The notes under the pieces are model-generated. The model did no database searches. It worked only from the letters and a program-made list of their open reading frames with translations, and had not been told where the DNA came from. Source: Datnioides undecimradiatus (lineage: Eukaryota; Chordata; Actinopteri; Lobotiformes; Datnioididae). Taken from it: 64,000 nt of DNA. The stretch covers positions 4,762,173 to 4,826,172 of the forward strand of contig WARS01000015.1 of the NCBI GenBank assembly GCA_008933995.1, written 5' to 3'. This document shows positions 35,506 through 47,070 of this stretch, one piece after another; position 1 is the first letter of the stretch, and every line of letters begins with the position of its first letter. Position numbers and translations under genes: made by a program.

Positions 35506-38500
35506 ATAGTTATGGGGGAAAAAAAATTTCACCCGAACCCCTCCTTCTCACAGCCTAACTACCAAAAGTATGCAGGTTAGATTGTGAAGCTCAACATTGC
35601 TCAGGTAATGTTCATATGGCACTGGTAAAAGCAGAACTCAATATTAAAACAGTCTGCAGCTTCTGGGGTCCTGTTTTCACCTTTCCAAAACCAAAGACAC
35701 ATGAGAAACTGTGTGCTTGCCTGTTGTAACTCTAACTGCAAATGTTAAAATGCCTGAGTCACAAGCTTCAGTAATAAAGTAGCGAAGAACCCCTTGTTCA
35801 GGACTGGCACTTTTGGTGCCTGTTATCCTGTTGGTGACAGTGATGGTACTGTGCCATCTGATGCTGACTTGATAATTGTTTCTGGTAATTTTTATATTGT
35901 CTTTATTTTTACTGATATAATGAAAAAGAGTTATATAGAGAAATCCTCATTTCCTGGGAAACCAAGAGATGTCGACATTGGAAACAATCATTTTAAAACC
36001 AGAACAAAGCAATCCACTGAACTCAGAATATGGTAAGAAATGTAAAAGGTGAGCTCTCCATTACTTTTCCACTGAATTTTAATCAACCTCAGTCTGTCTG
36101 ATTTTTAAAGAAACAATTTAACTGAAATCCATCTTCACCCACACAATATTCATTCATGACACACCAGTAGTTATACGCACTGCTGAGCAGATTACATGTT
36201 GTCTTTCGACTCTCGTCTGCTTGTCTCAGGGACTGAAAAAAATTGGGAGGGCAGAGACGAAGACAGAGGTCTGGGACACCTTCTGCCACTATATTGTGTC
36301 TGCCAAGACCTTCTCCTTATGGGAGCTCCCTTGGCATGAGGCTTGGCAACACTTCTGACTCCACAGTGATAACAAATGAAGACACACTGTTTGTTCTGTT
36401 CTCCTTGTTCATGTGCATGTGTGTGTTTTCTCTTCCAGATTGTTGTCCTTGTTGACATCTTTAATTTTTCTTTGTGGGTGTGCATTTCCACATGGCTGCA
36501 TCAAGACTAATAGAGGCACTGAGGTTCTGAGTTTTGGTTTGAGTTTGAATTTTTTTTTCTTTTTGAAGGCACATTTTCAAACAAGTTTTTGCTAACAGAG
36601 AAGTTGAATATCAGCAACTAACACAACTCAACAAAGTAAAATCTGAATCTACTGTTTAGTTCATGAGTTTCACTGTATTTGACATAATGTTTGTTGTTGG
36701 TGTTATTTGGTGAGGTGTTGCTGGACAGAAGGGTCCTCTTATTGGGTCATGGGCTGGGGCAGTGAACTCGTGTGATTGTGTCTACTGGTGGGAAGCCAGC
36801 TAGGGTTCCAATATTTGTTGCTCCTACTGGGTTATCAAGCTCCCTGTGGAGTGTATTTCCTCTTGCCAACACCAACGGTCTAGGTTTTGTGGCTCATGGG
36901 CGCCTCTCTCAGTGGATATAATACAGTAAAATCCATTGGTGGCCTTGTGATGTTTCGATTTTATGAGAGATTTGTTTGAGGTAGGTTGTTTAGCACAGCA
37001 CTCAAATGTAGTGAATTTCAAGCAGTGTGCCTGTTTGGACATGCTAATGTTGTGGCTTGAAATGCTACTAATGGATTTCAACTTCAAATTAACTGAATTA
37101 ATATAGTGCATTTTGTAGCGCTAAATTGGTCATATAACGTCAAATTGCACATCTGGTAAACACGACAGCTCACTGGGGTGCTAAAATAACATATTAAGAC
37201 AATAAATAGCAGCACAAATGTACTCAATGCAATGCAGAGCCAATGGTTGCTACTAGTCAGCTACAGTGGTTGCAAAATTGCAGAAAACTGGGGTTATCAA
37301 TCCAAAAAACAGCTGCAGTGGATATGTAGATTTTTAAAATTCACTTTGAAGTACTTTGGTGTACCTGTGCTTATTTTGTGTTCAATATCGAACGTGTAGC
37401 AGTAGTATGAACCTAGTAGGTCAATGCTTCTGCACTGAATATTCATGACTTCATTCATATTTTTTTCTGAATTTCAGAGGTGATTGTTGCCAAAAACCAC
37501 AACTACACTGCACCCCATAAATAATGACAAAATTCATGACCTTGCTGCAGATTAGAAATGTAGCTAACTATTTTAGAGTGGTGTTTTTAACTAAAATGTC
37601 ACTTTGCTGGTTGCAGTTTGCAACTTGTTGTTTTAATGTTTAGTCTACCCTCCTTGTTCCAGCACGTGCTCTAACCAGTACCTGTTTTCATTCCTTTTAT
37701 GAGCTCCTATTACCTTAAAGATTTGCAAGATTACACTGAAAATACATTAAAGTTGGTTTGTCAGGTGGGAACGTGATGATCATGTGGAAACAGCTGTACA
37801 GTGGAGTTGGAGTGAGGAGAAGTGTGACTGACCAATGTTAGCTGCTAAGGTGTTAGCGCTGCTGGGACTGATGTTTGCTAAACTTGATTTTTATTACTCA
37901 AAGTGTTTTTATGTCAGCTCTCAGCTAGTTCTTTGGCTGTTGTGGCATCTGGTCTACTCTAAAGTAAACTTGGTGTCATAAGAAACCTTTTTCTTATTGC
38001 ATCACTTTAACATTAGTTAGCTAGTTCCGTTTAGTTGTGTGGTGTTGTATTAACTGCCTGTGCTATATAAGTGGACATATTTACCCAATCAGATGTACTG
38101 CTGTTGAGTTCTGCCTTGTTTTGTTTTTTCTATAGTGTCTGAGGTTATTTGGTAATGCATTACTGTTTCTTTTTATTGTAAGTTTTTTCAGTTTATGTTC
38201 CAGTTTTCATTCTGCTGTACTGCTGGTCCTCAGCATACAATCTAAAATATGCAGAGTCATGACACATTAATAAAGTTTGTTCTGTTTTTCTATTCTGTTC
38301 TGTTTATATATACAGTAGTTATTACTTTAGCCAAATGGGATGATGGAAAAATACATGTACTGAAACATGTTGTCAATTCACCTCTATGTTTATGTGATGT
38401 GAAACAAATTTCAGCAGCACCAGGGAGAGATAGTTTTTATAGAAGTGTTTATGGCTCATTGACATCCTGTCGCTGTGTTTATGACTCACTGTGCCCGTCA

Positions 38501-39239
38501 CACCGCTAAACAGCCTGACTCCCTCAAGGGCATCAGGACCAATCAATATAGACTTTAATAATCCAGCAAGACATATTCTCTGAGGCTTATTGCTAGGTCC
38601 CAGCTCACATCACTACACAAGTGACATGTGCTCAATTTTATTTTCATAATGGTGACAATACATGGGTGGAGCTAAATCTGCATGTAGCAGATCATTCAGC
38701 CTTTGATGCAGCCAACAATTATTGAAAAACAGGTTAGAGCAGCCACATTAAGATTAGGAGGTTGTATTCAAAGCAGTATTTCTCTGTTCGTTCTATTACA
38801 GCAGACATTGGACGTATCAGAAATGATTGGATTCTTTGCACAGTTGTAATAGCAACAGCAATCCGATGTGCACAGCTTGCATATAATAATATAAACTCAT
38901 ATCCCTGGTGGATTTTCCACAATAATGAAATGTATTACAGAAAGGACAGACGTTCTTAGAGTATTGAGTGAAGGGCTTCGGCTGTAGCACATCTGATATG
39001 TATAAATATGTTGATTTCAATGGGGTGAAATGTGGAATCAAAGCATCATACCAGACATCTCACATGTTTACACACAATACAAGAAGCCCATCATGTAACC
39101 GATGATTTTCTAAAAAATATCTAAGGAAAATAAAAACAGACCTGGCCACAATTTCCATTGTTCCACTTGAATAAATGGATCACTTCGTTGTGTTGATTCT
39201 GAGCCTTCTGCTGTCCCCTTTCATTGACAGAACAGTGAT

Positions 39240-39560
39240 TGTTGGAGCTGGTGGCATGCTATGGTAATACACAGTGAAATGGCATTGTGACAACTGTGAT
39301 CTAGCTTTGATTCCAGTAACTGCTCTCCCAGCAGGGTGAAAATGGGCCTCAGCTTAGCCTTGTCATACAACAAAAAGCACTTAGTGGGAATACTTATGAA
39401 TAAAAATGCCAAGGCAAAAGGCAGGCTGCTCCGAGACAAGCTTTTGACAAGCTGGCAGTCTGCCATTTTGATTATCTAAATTCACCGCTAAGGAGCTATG
39501 AAATATGAAGAAAACTATCAAGCGACATCCCTTTGGCAGCCACAGGAGATGTAACTGTTG
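39240..39560. promoter_or_regulatory. Candidate conserved non-coding element
   Basis: Repeat-free block of balanced composition with motifs such as GACAAGCTTTTGACAAGC, TTTTGATTATCTAAATTC and CTTATGAATAAAAATGCC. The latter resembles CDX/HOX-type ATAAA sites. Texture-based call only. Confidence 0.28.
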
Positions 39561-40240
39561 TGTATTTGTCCAGTAATGACTTCTCTGCCTCTTGTCAATT
39601 TGACCTTATCTAAACCTTATCACCAAAGTGTGTGTCAAGTTGAGCACAATTTGAGCTCCAGATGTATAGATTAGCACCTCACCTGACCGTGGAAACTTGT
39701 GCAATGTTGCTTGTTGCTTTTTCCTCCAAACCATGGGGAAGGTTTGGATTGCCCAGCAAACAGACCACATCAGCTCATTGTGGTCTGGCAATGTGGCAAT
39801 GAAATTCGGCACAGATGTCACCTCAATTAGAGCATTTAATAGATGAACTTGCCTTCACTGGTTCATAACAAACCCATCTTAGACCACTCACTGGACTGCC
39901 ATTAGTTTTTGTTGCTGCGTTTCTAACTGGAAAAACAAGGAAGTCCGAAAACATTCTATTAGTAAAAACCACTGCTCGTTTTGTTTTAGAATTGCTGTGC
40001 TGCTTTGTCCAAAATTTAGCGTCTGTGCATAAAAATGGCTTTGAGTCCAACACTGTTCACCCAGTATAGATGCAAACACTCCCAGACACAGTCAGAGTTG
40101 AAAGTCAGCACTTTAAACTCGTAACCACTTTTTCATTTCAAATCCAATGTGCTTGGGAAGAGACTAAACAATGAAAAACATATTACTGCCCTTATACTCT
40201 CTGACTTCTCTGTATATCAATATTGGCCTTTCCCATCTAC

Positions 40241-40440
40241 AGATTCTATTGCAACCTAGGAAGGGAGTATATCTCTTTGAATTGCCTCTCCTGAGGTTTC
40301 ATCCCATTTTCCTTATGTGCTCAGTGTTTTTGGGGGTTTTCTTCGTCTTTGTAGAGAGCTCAGGCTAGGTCAGCAACCATTGCTGATGTGAGACTGTAGA
40401 GTCCATTGAGACATTGTATGTGATACAATGGCTCAATTAC
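40241..40440 (+). mobile_element. 3'-type fragment of a common teleost repeat
   Basis: CTCCTGAGGTTTCATCCCATTTTCC, then the TTTTTGGGGGTTTTCTTCGTC block, AGCTCAGGCTAGGTCAG, and CCATTGAGACATTGTATGTG, ending TACAATGGCTCAATT, follow the order of a widespread fish repeat. As I recall its consensus, it reads GAGGTTTCTTCC, then TTTTTGGGAGTTTTTCCTTG, then a TTTGAGACAAATTGTGATTT stretch, and ends GGGCTATACAAATAAA. The class is uncertain; the block often occurs as a 3' tail. It has no coding capacity. Confidence 0.6.
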
Positions 40441-41039
40441 AGAGCTGCAGACAAGTTTCTTTCCCCCACAGAAGCACTGGTGCATCTCAGTAAATTTCCA
40501 CAGGAACTACCACTTAATTTGACTCCCTGATGCACATTTGCACTTTTTCCATCTTACATTTGCTATTCATCAGTGCTTTAGTAGAGTCATTTTACAGAAA
40601 TACCAATGGCTGTGCTTGTGTGCATAAAATAAATGCATAGAGCTGAGTGCAACAAAAGGTTCCCTGTGTCTAAAGCTCACTGCTACACTAAAGATTACTG
40701 TGTTTTACAAATGGTTGACTCTACAGGTCCTCAGTATACTTATATTAATATATATATATATATATGTTTATTTTTTTTAAATTGTATGTTGTATGTGGTC
40801 CCATTTTGCTTCACCTTCCCTTTTCTCTTAGTGTGAGTGGGCTGATGTCTGCAGGTCTTTTTCTCATACAGGTGGCAAGAGGCTGATGCATAAAAAACAT
40901 GAAATATTAAGTATTTGGCCAGCATAGTGGCTGTTTTGCAGACAAACATGCAAGCTGATTATTGTGGACCTCAGTCAGTGTGTCAGACAATCATTCCACA
41001 GCAGGGAAAATGAGCTGAATTGAGCTCATTTATGCGTCT
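40441..41039. other. Non-coding stretch with a TA microsatellite
   Basis: Contains (TA)8 at 40749-40765 followed by a T-rich patch. No coding or other repeat signal. Confidence 0.5.
40749..40765. repeat. (TA)8 microsatellite
   Basis: Alternating TA run of 17 bases in an A+T-rich context. Confidence 0.9.
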
Positions 41040-41640
41040 TTCTGCTCACTGTAAGAGGTTGGAAATCAAAGAAAGTTGGGCCGGTCTAGTCTGTGGGCCA
41101 TGGAGAAGATGACGAGGATCAGTGGTCTGGCTATGGAGAAGGCTGAGGTAGGGTGCTGCTCTTAGTCAACACCATGGGGAGTCTTTGTTCAAAGCACTGG
41201 CTATGTGGGGGTGTATCAGGATTCTGCTCTCATAACTAGAGTGGACTTGTTCCCACATTGCTATGCTGAAAAGATGAAACACTGAGACAATGTCCTGACT
41301 CTGGGAATCTGCCAGTCTAGTGGGCCTGAAGATCATCCTGATCTCACTGTGTGCTGTTATTCGGCCCTGGCTGCCACATTGTGAAGAGGTTGCAGGTTAT
41401 CTTTTCATTCTTGGGCAAAAATGTCCCCTTTTCACCCAGATCATCTTCAGAGGTGTCGACATTATCCAAGATGACTCATCGTGCTCTGGGTTGTACTTTT
41501 CATCATCCTTATCTGAAGGTATCTCCTTGTCATCCACTTTAATATTTTTTATGTTCCTCTTGAAGATCTTCATAAAAAATGAGGTCAAGACCTTTTGGTC
41601 TCGAGTCATACTCCGATGACACTGATACAGAAATGATGTG
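41040..41640 (-). mobile_element. Decayed PiggyBac-like transposase relic
   Basis: On the minus strand, an acidic, charged segment (about 41610-41440; DDKEIPSDKDDEKYNPEHDE) is followed, in another frame, by EDDLGEKGTFLPKNEKIT. Back in the first frame comes RMIFRPTRLADSQSQDIVSV-FHLF (about 41340-41260). The acidic N-terminal region followed by a G-P-T-R-x-A ... D-I-x-S-x-F-x-L-F motif is what I recall of fish PiggyBac-type (PGBD-like) transposases; here the G is R. Beyond it, an in-frame stop and weak similarity to the RFDDRETRPARR region near 41090-41110 indicate decay. The catalytic Asp residues were not located. The fragment lacks most of the DDE domain and cannot be active. A frame change plus stops make it a pseudogene. 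Confidence 0.6.
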
Positions 41641-44377
41641 CACCACCTTTGTGTCGTTATGTCCGAACCACTGTCAGTGGACTAAATGATGTTTAGTATG
41701 TTTACAGATGTCTGTTAGGACATTCCTTGCAGGAAATGTTTGCCCATTCAACAAAAATAATCTGATCTTTATTTTTAAAACAATTTATGTCAATAAAATT
41801 TTTCAAGGCCTCGGAAAAAAAAGCATTGTTGTCTCTTACATGAAGACGTTTATCGTTAAATTCAATGTCAAGCACTTTATTTCAGTAGCATAAGACAGAG
41901 TAGTTACTTGCCATGATATTGTGTTATAAAGCTGTTGTATGAGTGAGGTCAAGCAAAACAAAAGCTTGACAGAAGACCTGTATGCACAATGTGCAGCTTG
42001 TATATCTTCTTTAAGATGTTTATTCAGTATATTTGTGTTTTAACAAAAGTGCAAAGAACACTTTTTAAATTGTATTTCTTTTACTTTTTCTCCCAGAGTT
42101 TTTTAAAAACATTGTGCAATTAAAATTAGAATTTACATATCTTAACAAACATGCTGATTGCATTACGCACCTTTTCCTGATTGCGGCACTCTGAAAAAAT
42201 AAATGTTCCCTGAAATCCAATAAAAGTGAGTGATGATGTGTTAGAATATGTAGAAACATGTCTGACAGAGAAAATGATAAGTGTTGAGATTATACAGTCT
42301 AGTATAATTTAGTGTATATTTTAAATTATGGCTGTGCATGCTGCTGATATTAAGACAACTGTTAAAATTAGCAACATAATATTGTGCAGATAAAATTCAA
42401 TAAATAAAAGGATATAAATGCTAAGAGATCAGACTCTTTCAGGAGGCTTGAGGAGATCCATTTGTTTGGAGTTTTATTTGATGTCTCATAAAACCAAACA
42501 GCTTCCAATAATCGCGTTTCCGGGAAGTGACGCCCATATCGTTCAGACCTCCATCAAGGACAAATTGCTTGGATGGTGAATGTCAGATTATGTTTTCATG
42601 GGTATGCATCTTTATATTCTGCGTCTCTCGTTTCTCTCCATACATCTCTGCCTGTCTCTCGCTGTTTCAAATGGTTTCTCCATCTTACTGTCTCCTTCAT
42701 TTTGCCTATCTTTATTTCTCTATTTCTCTCAAATACACACACATTCAATTTTCTTGTGCTTTCTCTCACTGTCTCTCTGCCTCTCTCTCTCTCCTCTCCC
42801 TCAGATATCAGTCATACTTCAGCTTGGCTGGGCAGGGCCATGACTGGGTAGAGAGAGGAGGTAATTGAATTTCTCTCCTAGAGTGACTCACATCAACACA
42901 GACAATTCAGACATAGCCAGGCGCAACGTAATAGACAGGGAGGGCATCGCGTCGGCTTAGAACTGCAATTAACTACAGGGGGACACAGACGCTTGAAGCC
43001 TGAAGAAGAAACCGGGGGAAATAAATGTGATGGCACTCTCTTCAATTTTACAGTCCATGTATTCATGGGTCTAAGACTGATATGTCATTAGAGCAGCTGC
43101 TCCTCAAGTGAGAGGAAATCAGAAGGGGCTGTTCTTCCTCCTGTTCAGGTCAAGCAGTGCTGGAAGAAAAATGTTGCCCAGTTGGAAGCGTGAAGATGAC
43201 ACTGACACTTTTCAGCTGACCAGCAGCAGTTAACTTTCCCTCACTAATTGTCAGGGGGTAGGTGGTGGTTACATGGACAGAGAAAGTCAAATTAGTCGAG
43301 TTGACTGGATGTCTTACTATGCCTTAACTCTGTGATTGAATACCTCCTTTAAGGTCATTTGTTTGCTGACGGCACATCTTAAAATTCAAAAAGAGCTAAT
43401 TTGTATAACTAACAAATCAACTACTAAAAACCCCTAACTACTACCAGAACTAAAAAAACGTTTTAGCCCACTCTTACTCATAATGACATTAATTAGTGCA
43501 CGCTCATGCTATAATGAAAATCTGCATTTTTAACAATCAGCTCTTGGTTTAAAACAACTGTTTTGTATATGTTAATTGTGTTGTTAATGATTGTTGGATG
43601 TTGATAGGTCTTAAAGATACGCACTCCTGTTGGGAAGATTTCATACTTTCACTGAAATGTTGCCTTATTTAACTCTAAACTATAGGAAAATGTATTTATT
43701 CTGTAAAGGATATTCCTCCAAACAAATTAATATATGCAAATTCATACCATTTAGCATAATAAGAATTATTTTGATTAAGCTTTTATACAACCATTTACTG
43801 TCTTTTGAAAGGCAGGTATTATATAATTAGTGCCGGTTACACTGTGTTTCCAGTACATACACTTACCAAATAGATTAACTGATTGAGGCGCATATGCATT
43901 TAATGCACCATCTTAGAAATGTTATATGAGCACTTAATGGTTACATATTGTAGTTTTTCCACAAGCAACCCCACCCCCCATTGTTTCCATTTATTTGATT
44001 TTGATTAAGACATGTTGTTTTATTCTCCGCTGAAAGAGAAATGTGACGGGCCATGATGGATGCAGCTGTGCCAAAACATGAACCTGAACCTGAATCTCAC
44101 AGTGAATCCAAAAAAAAAAATAAAATCTGTTCAGCTAATATGTTTGTCCCATAAGTGCTTTGAGCAATATTGTAACTTCTCAGACCATTGAACCTTTATT
44201 GATTGAGGCATTTCTAGGTGGATTTGAAGCTGATTAATCACCTTATTCGTTACTAATACGGGAGGGAGTGTTATTGCGTTTGTATAAATGCTCTCCATGG
44301 CAGTTATGGATGAACTGGCGCAGGATCTAATATGCCTTCTATTTCCTATTGATTTTGTGCGAGGGAATGAAAAAATC

Positions 44378-44409
44378 TGGTATCAACATTGATTGGTACC
44401 AGCATTGAT
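44378..44409 (+). repeat. 16-bp tandem duplication
   Basis: TGGTATCAACATTGAT is followed directly by TGGTACCAGCATTGAT, differing at two positions. The surrounding block (44200-44430) is repeat-free and motif-rich, so the duplicated unit may be a doubled binding site. Confidence 0.8.
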
Positions 44410-46294
44410 CACTTCATGGAAGATGAGTATACTGAAGAGACACTATTTCACCTTGCAGTAGACTGGAAAATAAGTTTTTTGTGTTTTAATATTATCACAG
44501 ATATGTGAATACATTTCACTCACCTGGAAATGTTCACATCTTTGCGCATGTCATGGGTCAAGCTGTAAAATCACCATAGAGATGATAAAATAGGCAAAGG
44601 CTGAAGGAGATGAAAACCTGCCAGTCATCTAAAAGAAACATTAATGTGGTAGCTGTATTTGTGGCTGTTTCAGCTGGCAGTTTGGTAAGACTTGTTACAT
44701 GCCAAAAAATATGTAAGTGAATATTAAATCACAACTTCAAGCACAATAGACCTTTTAAGTAGCAAACACAGATGTGTGACTTGAGTGCTCAGCTCCCAGA
44801 TGTGGATTTTGTTGTCTTTGTATATTTGTATATTGTATATTTTATTGTATTTCAAGTAAAGATGTAGAGTGTGAAAAGTCTAATTAGTCAACCTTCCTGA
44901 GATAAAGGTTTGAAAAAAATCCAGAAACTTGGCAGGTCCGCCTTGGCAGATCAACATAAACTGTGAGGTAATGAGGTTGCATCAGCTAACCATCTTTCTC
45001 TTTGCCCTCATTATACATTTTCATCAACCTGCCAATTGATTACAGCTGCTGCTTTTCTAACGGAGCCAAGATAAAGAAATATGAAGTAATCAACGCTTGC
45101 AAGGGACTTCTTTTTTCTTCAGGACTCTGTTTACGGTTATAGCAGAGGATGAATTGACCTATGTAGTGAAGGCGTTTCATCTTTTCTTTTTATTGGGAGT
45201 TGTGTTTGAAATACTTTGTTGTGGTGATGAGGCTCGACCTTGTAAATGACCATTGCTGTGCTGAACACAGGCAGAGATGAAATGGAGGGACAAAGAAAAG
45301 AAATGCAACATAAATTACATGCAAATGCCTTGTAAGGAGACATTGTGTACATGTTCAGCCTTTCAAAAATGCTGACAAACAAAAATATAATTTGACCACA
45401 TGATTTTTGTTGTTGCAGGCTCTCATTAAGGTTCAAATCATTTAAAGTGGCAAAAGATTTGTAATCGTATAGAAAGTACAGAATGAAAATGAACCAGCAA
45501 GGACATGAAATGTGGCAATTTATCCCAGAGAACATCTTAGACAGCACATAGTTTAAGGTAAAACAGTTGATGTTCGTTAAAGTGCAGCTGCATTGAATGT
45601 ACATACATTACTTAAGCAAACTTTATGAAGCAGAAGTCAACCAGCAACAAATTCTCGTGCAGATAAGCTAGTCTGACTGTTGAGAGCATGCTGGGTTAGT
45701 AGAGTGTTAAATACAGGAAATATTAGGCCTGACAGTTTGGGCAGTTGTAGTCAGATGAGTGGTTTGGCAGCCAGTTTAGGCGATCAGGGCATAGCACATG
45801 TAGTTTGTGAATGTGATATGGTTCTGCTGCCAACACTGTAAGACTTCAAGTAGAGAGCTCTATACCAGTGCTGAACACTATCTAATTACAAGTTAGGTAA
45901 TAAGTCTTCACCTTTGATTCACTTACATCTTTGCTGATACACAATGTCTTAAATTGCTAATTTGGTATGTTTTGTAAATCAATGATGTACTTTTCTTTCT
46001 TAACTTGTCATATAGCAGCTGCTTTTTGATATATCAAAAGCCAGTCCCAAACTTAGTCAGCCATCTTTATAAGCCTTTGGAGCCAAAGGTCTATCCCATA
46101 ATGTGTTATAATAGTGCCCCCGTGTTATCAAGAAATGGCATATATTTCTCCAAAGCAGCGAGGAGTTATGGAAATATATTGCTGTGGGGTATTGTGGTTG
46201 TCTCAGCGGTGCTGAGCCCATTTATCATGATACTGTGACACCTGGGGGAAGATACTCTCTGGGAGATTCCAACACAGAGACTGATGCCAGATGT

Positions 46295-46316
46295 ACACAC
46301 ACGCGCGCACACACAT
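46295..46316. repeat. CA-rich tract with ACGCGCGCAC core
   Basis: Short alternating purine-pyrimidine tract containing three consecutive CpG steps; Z-DNA-prone like the array at 13.45 kb. Confidence 0.85.
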
Positions 46317-46854
46317 ACACCCCTACTGGTGCACAAAAGCAAGAATATATGTATGCATCTGAGCGCAAACATATGAAGGCACAGTACATAGCCAGCTGCT
46401 CAAGTTACACACATGCAGTTTCCCAACCTCATACATGTAACAAACATGCTTCAGCACACTATCTCTTATAATTACGATTCTTACACACTGGCCCTTGTAA
46501 CTTCCACCCACATAGATATACCAACCATCAGGTATAGACATATACTGTATGAGACACACAAACTTGGTGCTACATTCAAATTGTGTCTATGTGCACACGT
46601 AGACACAAACCACATATAAAGCAGAAGTAACCAGAGCAGCACAATAAGTCAGACAAGGCTGAGGGAAACCCGGAGGGTATGAGAAAGACTTACTGAGATA
46701 TGAGCTTGTTCCATCTCAGTCCACCGACTCAATGACAGATGAGACATTCAGATTGGAACAATAGGAAGGATGGAGAAAATGAGTAAAAAAAAGAATGGAA
46801 GGAATAAAGGAGAGAAAGCAGTAATGGATAGTCTCAAATGTTCATGTAGGTGGC

Positions 46855-47070
46855 GACACAAGAAAATAACAATGCTGGCACTTACCATCAGCAGATAACA
46901 AAATCAATATGCCGTCTCTCTTTTGAGTCTAATCAATAACATTCTGAGTGCCCATTATTAGAGGAAATGATCGCCAATTAGTTTTCCAGGATTTTTGAAA
47001 TGTCAGCACAATCTCAGATGCGCTCATCAAACATTGCAAATATGATTACCCCATGCTTAATAGTTATTGC
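46855..47070. promoter_or_regulatory. Candidate conserved non-coding element
   Basis: Repeat-free block with GTCTAATCAATAAC, CCCATTATTAGAGG, GATCGCCAATTAGTTTTCC and CAAATATGATTACCCC segments, rich in homeodomain-type cores. No open frame or mobile element explains it. Conservation untested. Confidence 0.3.

Larger units (their letters stand above)
33801..40240. other. Long non-coding stretch with two candidate conserved blocks
   Basis: Mostly unique-looking A+T-rich sequence. It includes candidate elements at 34015-34320 and 39240-39560, a T16 run at 35490-35505 and a T-rich patch near 36549-36562. No reading frame has a recognisable domain. Confidence 0.45.

Noticed and set aside
35615..35627. 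Thirteen-base match to the 5' part of miR-183 (TATGGCACTGGTA)
   Set aside because: The rest of the mature sequence differs and there is no passenger arm downstream; judged chance.
45137..45604. 155-codon open frame on the minus strand
   Set aside because: No recognisable domain, start or splice context, and composition like the surrounding non-coding DNA.
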